From Wolfiporia cocos (Eukaryota; Basidiomycota; Agaricomycetes; Polyporales; Phaeolaceae), in NCBI GenBank assembly GCA_029448655.1, contig JACCLO010000012.1, positions 2,108,001 through 2,172,000 on the forward strand: a stretch of 64,000 nt of DNA, given 5' to 3'. A program made the translations under genes and the position numbers. The number at the start of each line of letters is the position of its first letter. Positions within the stretch are counted from its first letter, which is position 1. Shown here one piece after another: positions 20,701 through 30,600 of the stretch. The notes beneath the pieces were generated by a model. That model searched no databases. It was not told where the DNA came from and saw nothing but the letters and a program-made list of their open reading frames with translations.

Positions 20701-22862
20701 ATTTTGTCACCGACCTGCCAAGGGTCGGAAAGTATGACTCCATGATGGTGATTGTCGACCATGGCCTATCTAAGGCCATCTCTCTCACCCCATGCGACAA
20801 AACGATCACTAGCGAAGGGGCGGCAGAGATATTTCACCGGAAAATCTACTCGCTATATGGCATCCCCCGAAAGATCATTTCAGACAGAGGACCGCAGTTT
20901 GCATCAAAGCTTTTCAAGGAATTATGCAAGCTGCAAGGAACGGAATCAGCGATGAGTACGGCGTACCATCCACAGACCAACGGACAGACAGAAAGAATGA
21001 ATCAACAGATCGAAGTATACCTTCGCATCTATTGCATGAACGACCCTTTCCAGTGGGTAAAACGACTACCTGACGTCGAATTTACACATAACACAAGGCG
21101 AACTGAAAATCGACCTGCGCCACTTGAAATTATCTTGGGATACACCCCAAGGGGATTTCCAGACTACGACAGAGTAGGAAACGTCCCGGCAGCAGTTGAC
21201 AGGATCAAGAAAATCAAGGAGGCGCGAAAGATGGCATTCATCGCGCATGAATTAGCCCAGAAAAGAATGGCAGGGCGGTTCCTTAGGGAACTGCCAAGGC
21301 TTGAGAAAGGGGACAAGGTCTGGCTTGATGCCAAGAACCTAACGATCCCCTATGAATCGAACAAACTGGCACCAAAAAGAGAAGGACCCTTCACCATCAC
21401 AGAAAAGATGGGACCCACGACATACCGGCTGCAGTTACCGGCGAATTGGAAAATTCATCCGGTCTTCCACGCTGCCGTACTAAAACCATTCAAAGAAACA
21501 AGGGTACACAGACCCAATTACCTACGACCGCCACCTGATATCATCAAAGGACAAGAAGAATACGAAGTCAAAGCCATCTTGGCTGACAGATGGCAAAGAA
21601 AGAAGCATCAATACTTCGTCAAGTGGAAAGGCTATGCCACAGCCGACAACTCATGGGAAGACGAGGCGAACTTGGAGCATTCCAAGGAGCTGATAAAAGA
21701 CTACCACAGGACGAGAGTCAGGACAACCCCGACACTCGAAAACCGGACAGTAATAGTATGTCGACGACTCGCCACCAGCTTCCCCGCCGTACCACGACCC
21801 CCGGCGATGCAGATCGTCGAGAAGGCCGACCGCGAGGTACGCCACCAAGAAGGTACTCCCCCCAGCATCTGCAGATTAGACACGCCCTCCTCTGGTACAG
21901 GGCCGAGGGACCTTTTGCTGGCCGAGCTGATGGCTGGTCGGCCCTCTTCGACATCGTGCAGGACCTCACCCACGTTTACAGCTCGTACCAGAACATCACC
22001 GAGGACCTCGTCCGAATGGAGGGGCAGATCAGAGCACAGAGAGAGGGACTCGAGCTACTCACCGACAGACTTATCGACCGATTGGCCGCCACTACGACGG
22101 CCCGACTACGACACGCGCTCAACGACTTCGAGGATCGCGAGCACGTTACTCCCAGTCGACCCGAATACACACCGCGACCCACCCGCTTTTTCACCCCCGA
22201 CGAACGACGCCGAGTTGCAAGGCCGTTTGATTTTATGGAGGGCGATAGAGTATTATTTCCGTTGCCTACCGAGACTCAGAGGGCCCGCCGAACAGGAGTT
22301 AGAGACCCGACGCCACGTATTTCTGGTATGGGAGGCAACGGGAGACGTGAACCACCTGCACGCCCGACGAGCCCTAGGGCTACCCCAGCGTGACAGCGAA
22401 GAGCGAATAGCACGCCGCCTATTCGACGATCTCCTTCAGTGCAGAGTATTACCCACGAGGAGTTTGAGCGAGGTGCGAGGGAGCATGAACGAGACACCGC
22501 CTCCCTACCAACATGGGCCGCACGAAACCTCCACCGAGCCGCACACCACTGGAGGTACCAACATAACGAATACCTCCGCGATATCCCTTCCCTACGGGTA
22601 CCAGCGAGGCCCTCACCCGAGCAGCCGTGTCGACAATGTGGTTCCGCTAACCACTGGATCCTCGACTGCCCCGATTATATTTGCAGAACTTGTGGGCTCA
22701 ATCAACCAGGTCATCGACAGAATGAATGCCGCCAACACTTCGTATGGCGAACTCCTACGACCCCATCCCTCAGCGGGAACGGCGACATCTACAACGAACA
22801 GGACGCCGAGGCGCTCTGAAGAGGGGAACTTGGAAAATTCGTCGAGGCCGACGAATGCTTAA
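17712..22862 (+). CDS. pol: Pol polyprotein (PR-dUTPase-RT-RH-IN-chromodomain), two in-frame TGA
   Basis: One frame holds all pol domains. Protease comes first (LIDSGAMSN near 17847), then a dUTPase ([43 protein letters not shown]; about 18190-18600). Reverse transcriptase follows (YMDD near 19395, [12 protein letters not shown]), then RNase H ([13 protein letters not shown]). Integrase has a His/Cys zinc region (CAICQQMK) and the DDE residues in [18 protein letters not shown] and [13 protein letters not shown]. The chromodomain is [11 protein letters not shown]...YFVKWKGY (about 21555-21700). TGA codons at 18501-18503 (Arg of dUTPase motif 4) and 20049-20051 (Trp in the RNase H LIWSDHQNL motif) break it; both sides remain in frame. 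A further 385 open codons after the chromodomain overlap another frame. As it stands, full Pol needs readthrough, so the copy is probably inactive. Confidence 0.9.
21758..22819 (+). CDS. Third frame: overlapping zinc-knuckle protein, one in-frame TGA
   Basis: In the +2 frame relative to pol, an ATG at 21758 starts a frame that runs to 22819, interrupted only by TGA at 22391-22393. The first part (about 210 residues) is Arg/Thr-rich with a helical, coiled-coil-like middle ([20 protein letters not shown]). The second part carries two zinc-knuckle-like motifs, [14 protein letters not shown] (perfect CX2CX4HX4C) and [16 protein letters not shown] (CX2CX6HX4C). Zinc knuckles in a second, post-integrase protein suggest a nucleic-acid chaperone or Gag-like partner. 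The pol frame stays open across the same bases, so which frame is translated is unsettled; the zinc motifs favour this one. Confidence 0.6.
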
Positions 22863-22873
22863 GGAGGGGCTGA
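22863..22873 (+). other. Polypurine tract
   Basis: Purine-rich GGAGGGG directly before the 3' LTR, the usual plus-strand primer position for reverse transcription. Confidence 0.55.
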
Positions 22874-23572
22874 TGTTACGGTTATTTTGATTTTTCGAAT
22901 ATCGACAGAACTCACCACTGGGCGAATATGATACAGGGACTTGTTGCGCAACCAACCCCCCTGGCTACTCGTGATCTTACTGGGTGCATCCCCAGTTGTA
23001 CTAGTCTATAGGGTTCGTTTCATCTTTGGCAGATCCAACTCTGCCACCGTTTCATGTTCATCGTTTATTAGCTGACAGACGGCGTTCAACCGCCATCATT
23101 CCTATCTATCGTCTCAGATATATCACTCCATACTCATCAGACGTTTGGGACTATAGCGTAGATAGTATCGGTGGCATCTGGGACAGACTTGACCCCTGAA
23201 ACCTAGCGTAGTATAAAACGCATGTACTTACCGTTGAGGCTCTTCAGCTCGACCTTGTTGTATAAACAAGAAGTCTTATACTCGTTCTCAAACGTAGGAA
23301 ACTACGCTCAGTATTTCTCACTCGAGCAACCGAACGACTAAGTCCTTGAAGTGCACACTGACTTCTCGGACTTAGGCAAGTCTTATATTCTATTCGACTC
23401 GCACTTGAACAGATTATATCCTCTAACGCGTATTGGATATTAACCGATGACTTCACTTAGGACCCGAAGGCATCTAAAGAGTATTTGCCTTGCATACGGC
23501 GACGTGCCTACGTGCAGAAGAACGATCTATATTCGCAACTCGAATATACGAACGGGTATTCGACCCGTAACA
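22874..23572 (+). repeat. Chromovirus 3' LTR
   Basis: Same TGTTACGG and CCGTAACA ends as the 5' LTR. It is 9 bases shorter because a short stretch near 23443 (TCTCCTAAG in the 5' copy) is absent. TATAAAA at 23212 and the self-priming 11-mer at 23246-23256 are both intact. Confidence 0.95.
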
Positions 23573-23710
23573 CCTATAGACTAGTACAACTGGGGATGCA
23601 CCCAGTGAGATCACGAGTAGCCAGGGGGTTGGTTGCGCAACAAGTCCCTGTATCGTATTCGCCCAGTGGTGAGTTCTGTTGATATTCGAAAAATCAAAAT
23701 AACCGTAACA
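23573..23710 (-). repeat. Inverted LTR scrap abutting the 3' LTR
   Basis: The reverse complement of LTR bases 15126-15264 follows the 3' LTR without a gap and ends in the LTR terminus CCGTAACA at 23710. Only the first 138 or so bases of the LTR are present. Confidence 0.9.
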
Positions 23711-24463
23711 AATGCTGTGCTTGTTGGAAGTGCGCGCGTGTCGAGCGCGGCGCATGGTACAATCTCGTCGCCACAGTGTGGGAGGTGAATGCGCGTGCTG
23801 GGAAGTCAGTCGGGTACGGCGGGATTGGAACTCACACGGTGGGCATCTGGTATGGATATGGGCATGTGAGTCTGAAAGCGAATACGTACGGGATGCACGT
23901 ACCGGCACACGTCCGCTTTACTAGGCGGGCGGTGAGGTGCAGCCGTGGTATGGCGCAACCCAACTTTCTATGCCAGATCAATTGTCTGACGTCTATGGTT
24001 TGAATGAGCCATTACCATTGATGTAGAGAAGAATAATCACTGCTGACTCTTCTGTATGCTGCATCATCTTCGAGAACTCGATGCTATGGCACGACGGCCA
24101 CTAATTAACCAGGGCTACCAATGAGAAATACATGTCAGTGCATATAAAGCTTGCATACTCATCTATACAACATGATACATGTCGCATTCAGCGGGACTGC
24201 CGCATCCACTGACAGAGGAGAGGGACTTGGAGGAGGAGGAAGGGATCGAAGGATGTAGGCTGATCAAAGACGAGTCTTCGCCTTCGGTTTATGACATCAG
24301 CAGTAGCCAGTCGCAGTCAAATAAGGTTAGCATATATAGCTACTTATAATCGTGTCATTGGACTTAGCGCAAAATACCACGTATTACATAATCTAATAAC
24401 CTTATAATGGCATAGTCTTTTGACAGCTAGTCAGGAATCTGTCAGGAATCTGTCAGAAATATG

Positions 24464-24521
24464 CAGATTCTGAAGGGATTCTGATGCTCCTAGCATCTGC
24501 CCAGAATCCCTTCAGAATCTG
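24464..24521. repeat. Perfect 20-bp inverted repeat (hairpin)
   Basis: CAGATTCTGAAGGGATTCTG at 24464-24483 is exactly complementary to 24502-24521. The 18-base spacer contains its own small palindrome (ATGCT CCT AGCAT). Upstream is a short tandem TCAGGAATCTG repeat. Possibly the remnant of a foldback element. Confidence 0.8.
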
Positions 24522-24694
24522 CTCAGAATCGGTGATTCCGACGAGATTCTGAGGTGTCAGAAAACCGGCGGCTTCACACAGTGTCAGGTCCCGATAGTAC
24601 CAGCGTCGATAGCGCCACATTCGCAGTCTCGGCATCTAAATACCACATTGGGTAGGTGGTTCAGACTCCGACGTGATAAGCTCAGGACACATTT

Positions 24695-25228
24695 CTAGGC
24701 GGGGTTGCCCATCCCCAATGATACATGTGAGGACATGCAAGCGGGTGCAACCATTGTGGCGGCATATGATGCCTTAGTCTCGTCCCCAGCCCTTGCACGT
24801 GGCTGCTGCCGCTCGGGAGAACCCGATTGGAGTGCGAAAAACATATCGCAAGCAGCCACTGTGTGGGTTTCGGCAGGGCGGGTGTAGGTGACCCCGTCTC
24901 GTGACCGCGACGCTGGCGCGTACAGCGCGACGCGGTGCGCGTATGCATCCTCACAATTGTCCTTACGTGCTACCTGCATCGGGCTTGGTCTTTTTGATAC
25001 ACTGTCATAATGCCCTCTAAGTAAACGTAAACTCACGGGAGTCTGTTCAATCGCGACGTTAGCGAATTCACGGATATGCTCAATGCGGCGCGCATTGTGG
25101 CTGAAAAAATCGTCAATAGCGTCTGCAAATACATGCCGCTTCATCACTGAGAAATATCGAAAAGTATTGGGCCTGACAGAGTGCTTGATGACCCGCAGCT
25201 TGATGCCGCCGAGGGACTGGTCCTGCAC
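24695..25228 (-). CDS. Hypothetical open frame of uncertain reality
   Basis: An unbroken 177-codon frame on the minus strand. The N-terminal half (MKRHVFADAIDDFF, NVAIEQTPVSLRLLRGHYD) reads more like a protein than the Ala/Arg/Ser-rich C-terminal half. I recognise no domain, and no convincing flanking exon was found. It may be a fragment of a gene broken by the surrounding repeats, or chance. Confidence 0.2.
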   Translation of the reverse strand: MQDQSLGGIKLRVIKHSVRPNTFRYFSVMKRHVFADAIDDFFSHNARRIEHIREFANVAIEQTPVSLRLLRGHYDSVSKRPSPMQVARKDNCEDAYAHRVALYAPASRSRDGVTYTRPAETHTVAACDMFFALQSGSPERQQPRARAGDETKASYAATMVAPACMSSHVSLGMGNPA

Positions 25229-25465
25229 TTAGACTCACAGGAGCGGGCAAAACTATGCCATTTGTACTGGCTGATGAGACGGAGAACACAGTCGTCGACG
25301 TCATCGTCAAGCTCAGACATTATGTTTTGGAGTTATAAGACGGTACAGTACGTTACAGACGTAGCCAGCGAGGCTTCGCGTTTGTGAGCTCATTGAGTGC
25401 GACGTAGGCGTTGGTATCGCGGTCACGAGATGGGGTCACCTCCCTACCGAAACCCACCAGACCTT

Positions 25466-25978
25466 ACGAGTTTAATTACCCATGGCTTCGCCACGAATAT
25501 CAATTGTTACTTAAGTGAGATAACTAATAGAATAAGGGAAAAACACATTGGATGGAGACATTATGAGTCCACCCAACCTCCAGGGTGTATGATCACCCTG
25601 CTGCACCTGTCCTTTGTTCTCTGCCCGCTCAGCCACTTCCTCCACCTCGCTGATGCTCGGTGTCGTCGTCGCTTCGCTTGTAACATTGTGTCCACAAATG
25701 TGGTGCCTCAGAAAACTCCCTGAATTTTCTGGCAGGTATATACAGTACAGGCCATCTACGTTACAACAGCTACAAAATCCCCGTGGCACAGCGCAGGGAG
25801 GACGCGCGAAACGCGAGTTTTCGTCGAAGGGATCGCGCCTTGCAGGCGCCGGGCGTGGGAATCCACTGGCCAACTCCCCGGGTCGGTGGCGCGAGCCCTA
25901 TGGGACGACGGACAGCACGTGGCGCACGTGGAAAAGCACATGGCAGTTCCCACGCAACGGTCGTCCCTTTATTATATG
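25466..25978 (-). mobile_element. SINE-like element, copy 2
   Basis: The reverse complement of the element at 7529-8043, head to tail with copy 3. It has an extra 12 or so bases (TCCACAAATGTGG region near 25690) and a different stretch near 25730. The B-box region is damaged: the bases that read GATTTGAAC in copy 3 are partly deleted here. Confidence 0.65.
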
Positions 25979-26493
25979 ACGAGTTTAATTACCCATGGCT
26001 TCGCCACGAATATCAATTGTCACTTAAGTGAGATAACTAATAGAATAAGGGAAAAAAAACACTGGATGGAGACATTATGAGTCCACCCAACCTCCAGGGT
26101 GTGTGATCACCCTGTTGCACCTGTCCTTTGTTCTCTGCCCGCTCAGCCACTTCCTCCACCTCGCTGATGCTCGGTGTCGTCGTCGCTTCGCTTGTAACAT
26201 TGTGTGGTGCCTCAAAAACTCCCTGAATTCTCTTAATTAATCGCGTGTATCTACAGTACAGGCCATCTACGTTACAACAGCTACAAAATCCCCGTGGCAC
26301 AGCGCAGGGAGGACGCGCGAAACGTTTTTCGCCGAAGGGATTTGAACGCGCGCCTTGCAGGCGCCGGGCGTGGGAATATACCGGCCAACTCCCCGGGTCG
26401 GTGGCGCGAGCCCTATGGGACGACGGACAGCACGTGGCGCACGTGGAAAAGCACATGGCAGTTCCCACGCAACGGTCGTCCCTTTATTATATG
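25979..26493 (-). mobile_element. SINE-like element, copy 3
   Basis: It follows copy 2 directly in the same orientation and keeps the tRNA-like B-box (complement of GGATTTGAAC near 26339). Its length of 515 bp equals copy 1. The 3' end TAATTAAACTCGT joins the 5' end CATATAATAAAG of copy 2 without a spacer. Confidence 0.68.
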
Positions 26494-26495
26494 AA

Positions 26496-26565
26496 TACCA
26501 GTGGCGCCTGCAATATGTTTTTCGCACTCCGCCCGGACATGTCCGGGCTGCAGGCGCCACAGGTA
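26496..26565. mobile_element. Mini foldback element (70 bp, TA-flanked)
   Basis: 17-bp inverted ends TACCAGTGGCGCCTGCA and TGCAGGCGCCACAGGTA with one mismatch, each bearing TA at its tip. In the middle lies a perfect 18-bp palindrome, GCCCGGACATGTCCGGGC (26531-26548). The TA tips suggest a tiny Tc1/mariner-type MITE. Confidence 0.6.
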
Positions 26566-26912
26566 TAAGGTCTGGAACCGAGACTAATGATGCCTTACAT
26601 AAGCATATATGGTGCTCAAACCGTTGCAACCACTTGCATGCCTTACATGTGCATAATTTTATCCCGCTTTTTTGCTGATGGTAGTCCACGTTGGCTGGTG
26701 GAGAACAATGCGCTGATATTTACTCAGTTCTTGGAACACTATCAACCATTCTTCGAAAGATTCTTGCGCGACGAGGCGCAGGGTGAAGTTGCTAAGGCAA
26801 CTAGGAGCGGGAGAGGGTCTTCTATCGTTTAACTCTTGGAGCATGCTGTCTTCATCTATCGCTCGATCTGTGTGTGGCTTGGGAAATGAAAGAGGTGCAG
26901 TGTAGCCGATTG

Positions 26913-26989
26913 TGTTGGAATAAACCAACAGGGGCAAACCACTACTCCACCGTGGAGTAGTGGTTTGCCCCTGCTGGTTTATTCCAACA
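26913..26989. repeat. Near-perfect 77-bp palindrome with flanking GATTG
   Basis: The left arm TGTTGGAATAAACCAACAGG... and the right arm are complementary over about 38 bases with one or two mismatches and almost no loop. GATTG(TG) stands on both sides, resembling a target duplication. It would form a long hairpin in single-stranded DNA or RNA. Confidence 0.85.
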
Positions 26990-27634
26990 GATTGTGCTGT
27001 CGAAAGCGGTGGTGAACTAGCGAGGGGGAGAGGTGTGCTTGCTGAGATTGGGATGATTGCTTATGGGCATCATCTTACCATAAGAGCAGAACGCAGCCTG
27101 TAGAATAATACTGAACTCAAGAACTCACCACAGAAATGTTGGACAACTCGCATTTTCTTCCTAACCGTGTAAAGCTTTTTTCCTGAGCGGAATATCCAGA
27201 AAAGCACATCATATTTGACCTTCCAGGCGCTGGCATTCACAAGGACCGATACATCCTATGATCTGGAAAGATCGCACTGTCGACTTGGTTTCCAACAGAG
27301 TCGAATTCACGAGGAATGCGTGCAGAACTCGTATGTGCGCATCTCGCGTCGGGCACGTTGCAACCGTGTTAGGATCCCACATCCTGAATGCGTTCAGAGG
27401 GCTTGACAGGATATTTACATTCGTTGCACCGGTTCAGCAGATCACGGAGGCCTACCACCAGTCTAACCGCGTATCGCGATTCTCATGGATTGTCGCTTGA
27501 ACTTGATGCGACGTCCAGAGGCACGACTCAGTGTTACTCGCTGTCGAGTCCAGAGTTCAGGCTTGAGCATGAAAGCCGTCACATACCAGTCGCTAGCCTT
27601 AAGTACACGCTCAATGGAGGGACCGACAGTAACG
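26990..27634. other. Border between repeat region and genes
   Basis: I see only short frames. It is the downstream flank of the TRAPPC11 gene and may contain its 3' untranslated region. Just before it, short frames at 26587-26832 (+) and 26659-26937 (-) look protein-like but cannot be assigned. Confidence 0.3.
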
Positions 27635-30600
27635 TTATGGCAACACGAGGACAAAAGGACCCACGCTGGAAGGCGCGCTCTCGGCATTTTGTCCGCCTGC
27701 AGCGAGCTTGTCAATCTCCTCCTCAGCCTCCTCGGAAACCCCACTGCGCTCATCCTGCCGGACATCCACAACGCGTACGACTTCCCCTTCTTCCAGCTCC
27801 AGGTCCGTGCGTCTATTCAACACCTTGATGCGCGGAACCCTCACAAAGCCGCAGTCGACAGGTATGAGCTTCCACATCAGCCGCTCCTCGCCACCCGGCA
27901 GGATGATCGGGAGACGACCGCTTCGAAGTCCCGTCACGATGAACCCATCGCTGCTGTCTGTCTCCAGTTGCACGACGACGTTTGCGGAACGCTCCGGATG
28001 CCGGTTGCGGACAATCAGATTGAGGGGAACAGGGACGTGAAGACGTGCAGTCGGCGGGGTATCAAGGAGTGCGATGAGCTCGTCGAAGGACGGTCGCAGT
28101 GGCGGCAAAGGGTACCGGCTGATAGAGAGCAAGCCGCGCCCACCATCAGGGAGCAGCCTAGACTCAGATAAGCATCCATTAAGCATATTACGCATTGATG
28201 AATAGTACCTTCTCCAGGAAACCTCATATGTTCCAGGCCCGCTAATCGTCTCACCACCCGACAAGTGGTCCTCGTCAACCGCGAGACTGACACGACAGCG
28301 GTCGCACATCTCATCTCCGGGCAACCACTCTATAAAGCCGGTCAGATGGTCCCCCATGCCAACAGCAGGAAGTCCTACCTGAGAGGAAATCTGCCTCATC
28401 CTGATCGACCGAGCTATCAATTACTTTGGCATACTGTCCATCCTACAGTGGGGACTACTCAGCATTGCCATCAGGAGTTCGTGCGCTCCGAAATCACCCA
28501 CCTGCCGAACCAGCTTGACAGCCTCCACCACAACACCAGACGGCGCCGCGCACACCATAACGGTCGTGACGACCGCCTCGCCTGCATCTCCGTCATGCCA
28601 GAAACCGTCTTCATACGTCCGCAAGTCTGCCAAGCCAGCTTGCTCACGCAACGACCGCCTGTAAACAACCTGCTGCTCTACACTGATCGGTGCGACCGCG
28701 GGGATGGTTAGCGTGTGGATGACTTCGTCCCTGTCGACGAGGGGCGGCGCTGAGGGGCTCCCGGGCGATGCAGGGCTGGCAGGCTCGGAGACAGCCGTAG
28801 CCGCGCGCGACTGGATGGAGATATCGACAACACGGTCGTACACGGAGCCGGCGCTCGCGAGGTAGAGCGTAGTCGACGTGCTGACGCCGGGTCCGACGAT
28901 GCCTAGCGAGACGCCCTTGACCAGACTTGTGGATCGCTGGTCGCTGATGCGGATGAAGTCTTCTAGCGAGTGGTCGTGGCGTGAGATCGATCTTCAACGT
29001 TCGTGAGCGAGATCACGGACGTACCAGCTTCATCAACCTCTGTTGGCTGTAACAACGCGTCTACCACCACGTCCATTTCCCGGTCATCGGCGTTCGTGAC
29101 ATTGATCACGATGGGGAACTCCTCGCCTAAGTAAGCGGGACTGTTGTACGATATGGAGACCTGGATCTTGTGAGGCCGGTGACGCACCCTGGAGTCTTCT
29201 GAGACGATTGAAACCGGACAGACCAGTTGGGAACGTACGTTACCGATGAGTAATGATCCTTCCGGATAGGAATGAACTGGATAGGATTTGACGAAGTCAG
29301 CCAATGCGGGAAGGTATGCATCGCGTGTCGAGTGCTGGAGGGGTGCAACGCGGTCTCGATGCGCCACTTCTCTTCCTGTAGGGTCAAGACAAGCTTCGTA
29401 ATCTGTCGTTCAGAGCGGTTACTGAGCATGTGTAATGCATTTCAAGGCATCTTAAATACCTTGATAATTGTCGGCACATCAGACGATACGCTTCCTGCAA
29501 CGACAATTGTCCCTGAAGGTCCCCACCGTAAGTTCCCCTCTGCTTCGTTACCTTCGCTCTCATTCTCCGACGAAGAGGCCGATATATGGCTTACATCAAT
29601 CCTTTGCACGGCAGGGATTTCGTGACCCAATGCAGCGGACGCATGTCGCACAGTGACTGGTGGCATATCGGCAGAAAAATGTATGGCCAGGGAAGAGAAT
29701 GGTAGGGATGACAGTGAGACGCTTTGTCTTGCCGTGAGAGAAAGCTGGAATGCACAGGACTCGCCCACAATCACGTCGGGTTGCCAGAAGATAGCACACG
29801 AGTCCACTGGCTCAACAGATGATAAGCACTTGCGCGCGCAACGATAAGGGCAGAGAACCATACATATCGGCACAGATTCTGAGGAATCAATAGCGAACGG
29901 TTCCTCTGTGGCGGTGGGAACTGTACTCTATGCACAAGCGTTAAACGTTGTAACCTACATAGTCATCCATTTGAACCTGTGCCCACCTTGAGGACTGCTA
30001 TCAGATCCTCTTGAGTGGAGTCGACATCATCTTGCTGGGTTCTGACCTCTATCGGAGTATGAAATCAGGCATTGGAAACCCGCACGATAGGGAGATCGAA
30101 CCATGGCCGAGCATCTCGAACAGCAGACGGACACTAAGTTCCATGTCTCCCATCTGCTGGGCACAGGAGTACCACGTAGTTAGGAGAGGCTGTAGTAACG
30201 AGTCCCACTTCTCCCGCCGGTATGTCTTTGCTATCCGCTCGAAAAACCTACAATGCGAAGGGACATTATTCATACTGGTGGAGTAGAATAGAAGTCGTGA
30301 TAGCACACCGGACAGCCATGTCGAATTTGCCCGATTCGAAGTACGTCTGCGCGATCTGATATGCGATCCAAAGCGTGAGCCGTCCATGCCCCTGTGCGCT
30401 CGCGGGGCTGTATGCTTTGAAGAGCTCGTACGATCGCGTATATAGCTGTGATTGAGAGGAAGCGAGATGAGCCCTCGTCGGCACCGCTAACTGCTCACTT
30501 CGAATAATCGAGCCGCACCTCCAACACGAGCGCTAGATGATCCACCTTCTTCTCATTCGCGAATCCCGGAGCAGGCGTCGCTCCCTGCTGTTTCGCCTAG

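Larger units (their letters stand above)
15126..23572 (+). mobile_element. Near-complete Ty3/Gypsy chromovirus
   Basis: The element is 8447 bp. It has LTRs of 708 and 699 bp, a gag, a pol in the -1 frame ordered protease, dUTPase, reverse transcriptase, RNase H, integrase, chromodomain, a further overlapping frame with zinc knuckles, and a purine tract before the 3' LTR. By hand the two LTRs differ at about 25 positions, mostly transitions, plus a 9-base indel, so the insertion is old enough to have mutated. The flanks CTCTG (left) and CCTAT (right) do not form a target duplication, because an inverted LTR piece abuts the right end. Confidence 0.95.
23711..25465. other. Intergenic DNA with no assignable gene
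   Basis: It contains one perfect inverted repeat (24464-24521) and one 177-codon open frame (24695-25228, minus), but no protein motif I recognise. Base composition is closer to the gene-rich side than to the AT-rich MITE region. Confidence 0.35.

Noticed and set aside
17757..22862. UGA read as an amino acid (code change or selenocysteine)
   Set aside because: Ordinary genes in the window (TIM22, PTRHD1-like, the phosphotransferase) end in UGA, and the positions fit cytosine deamination.
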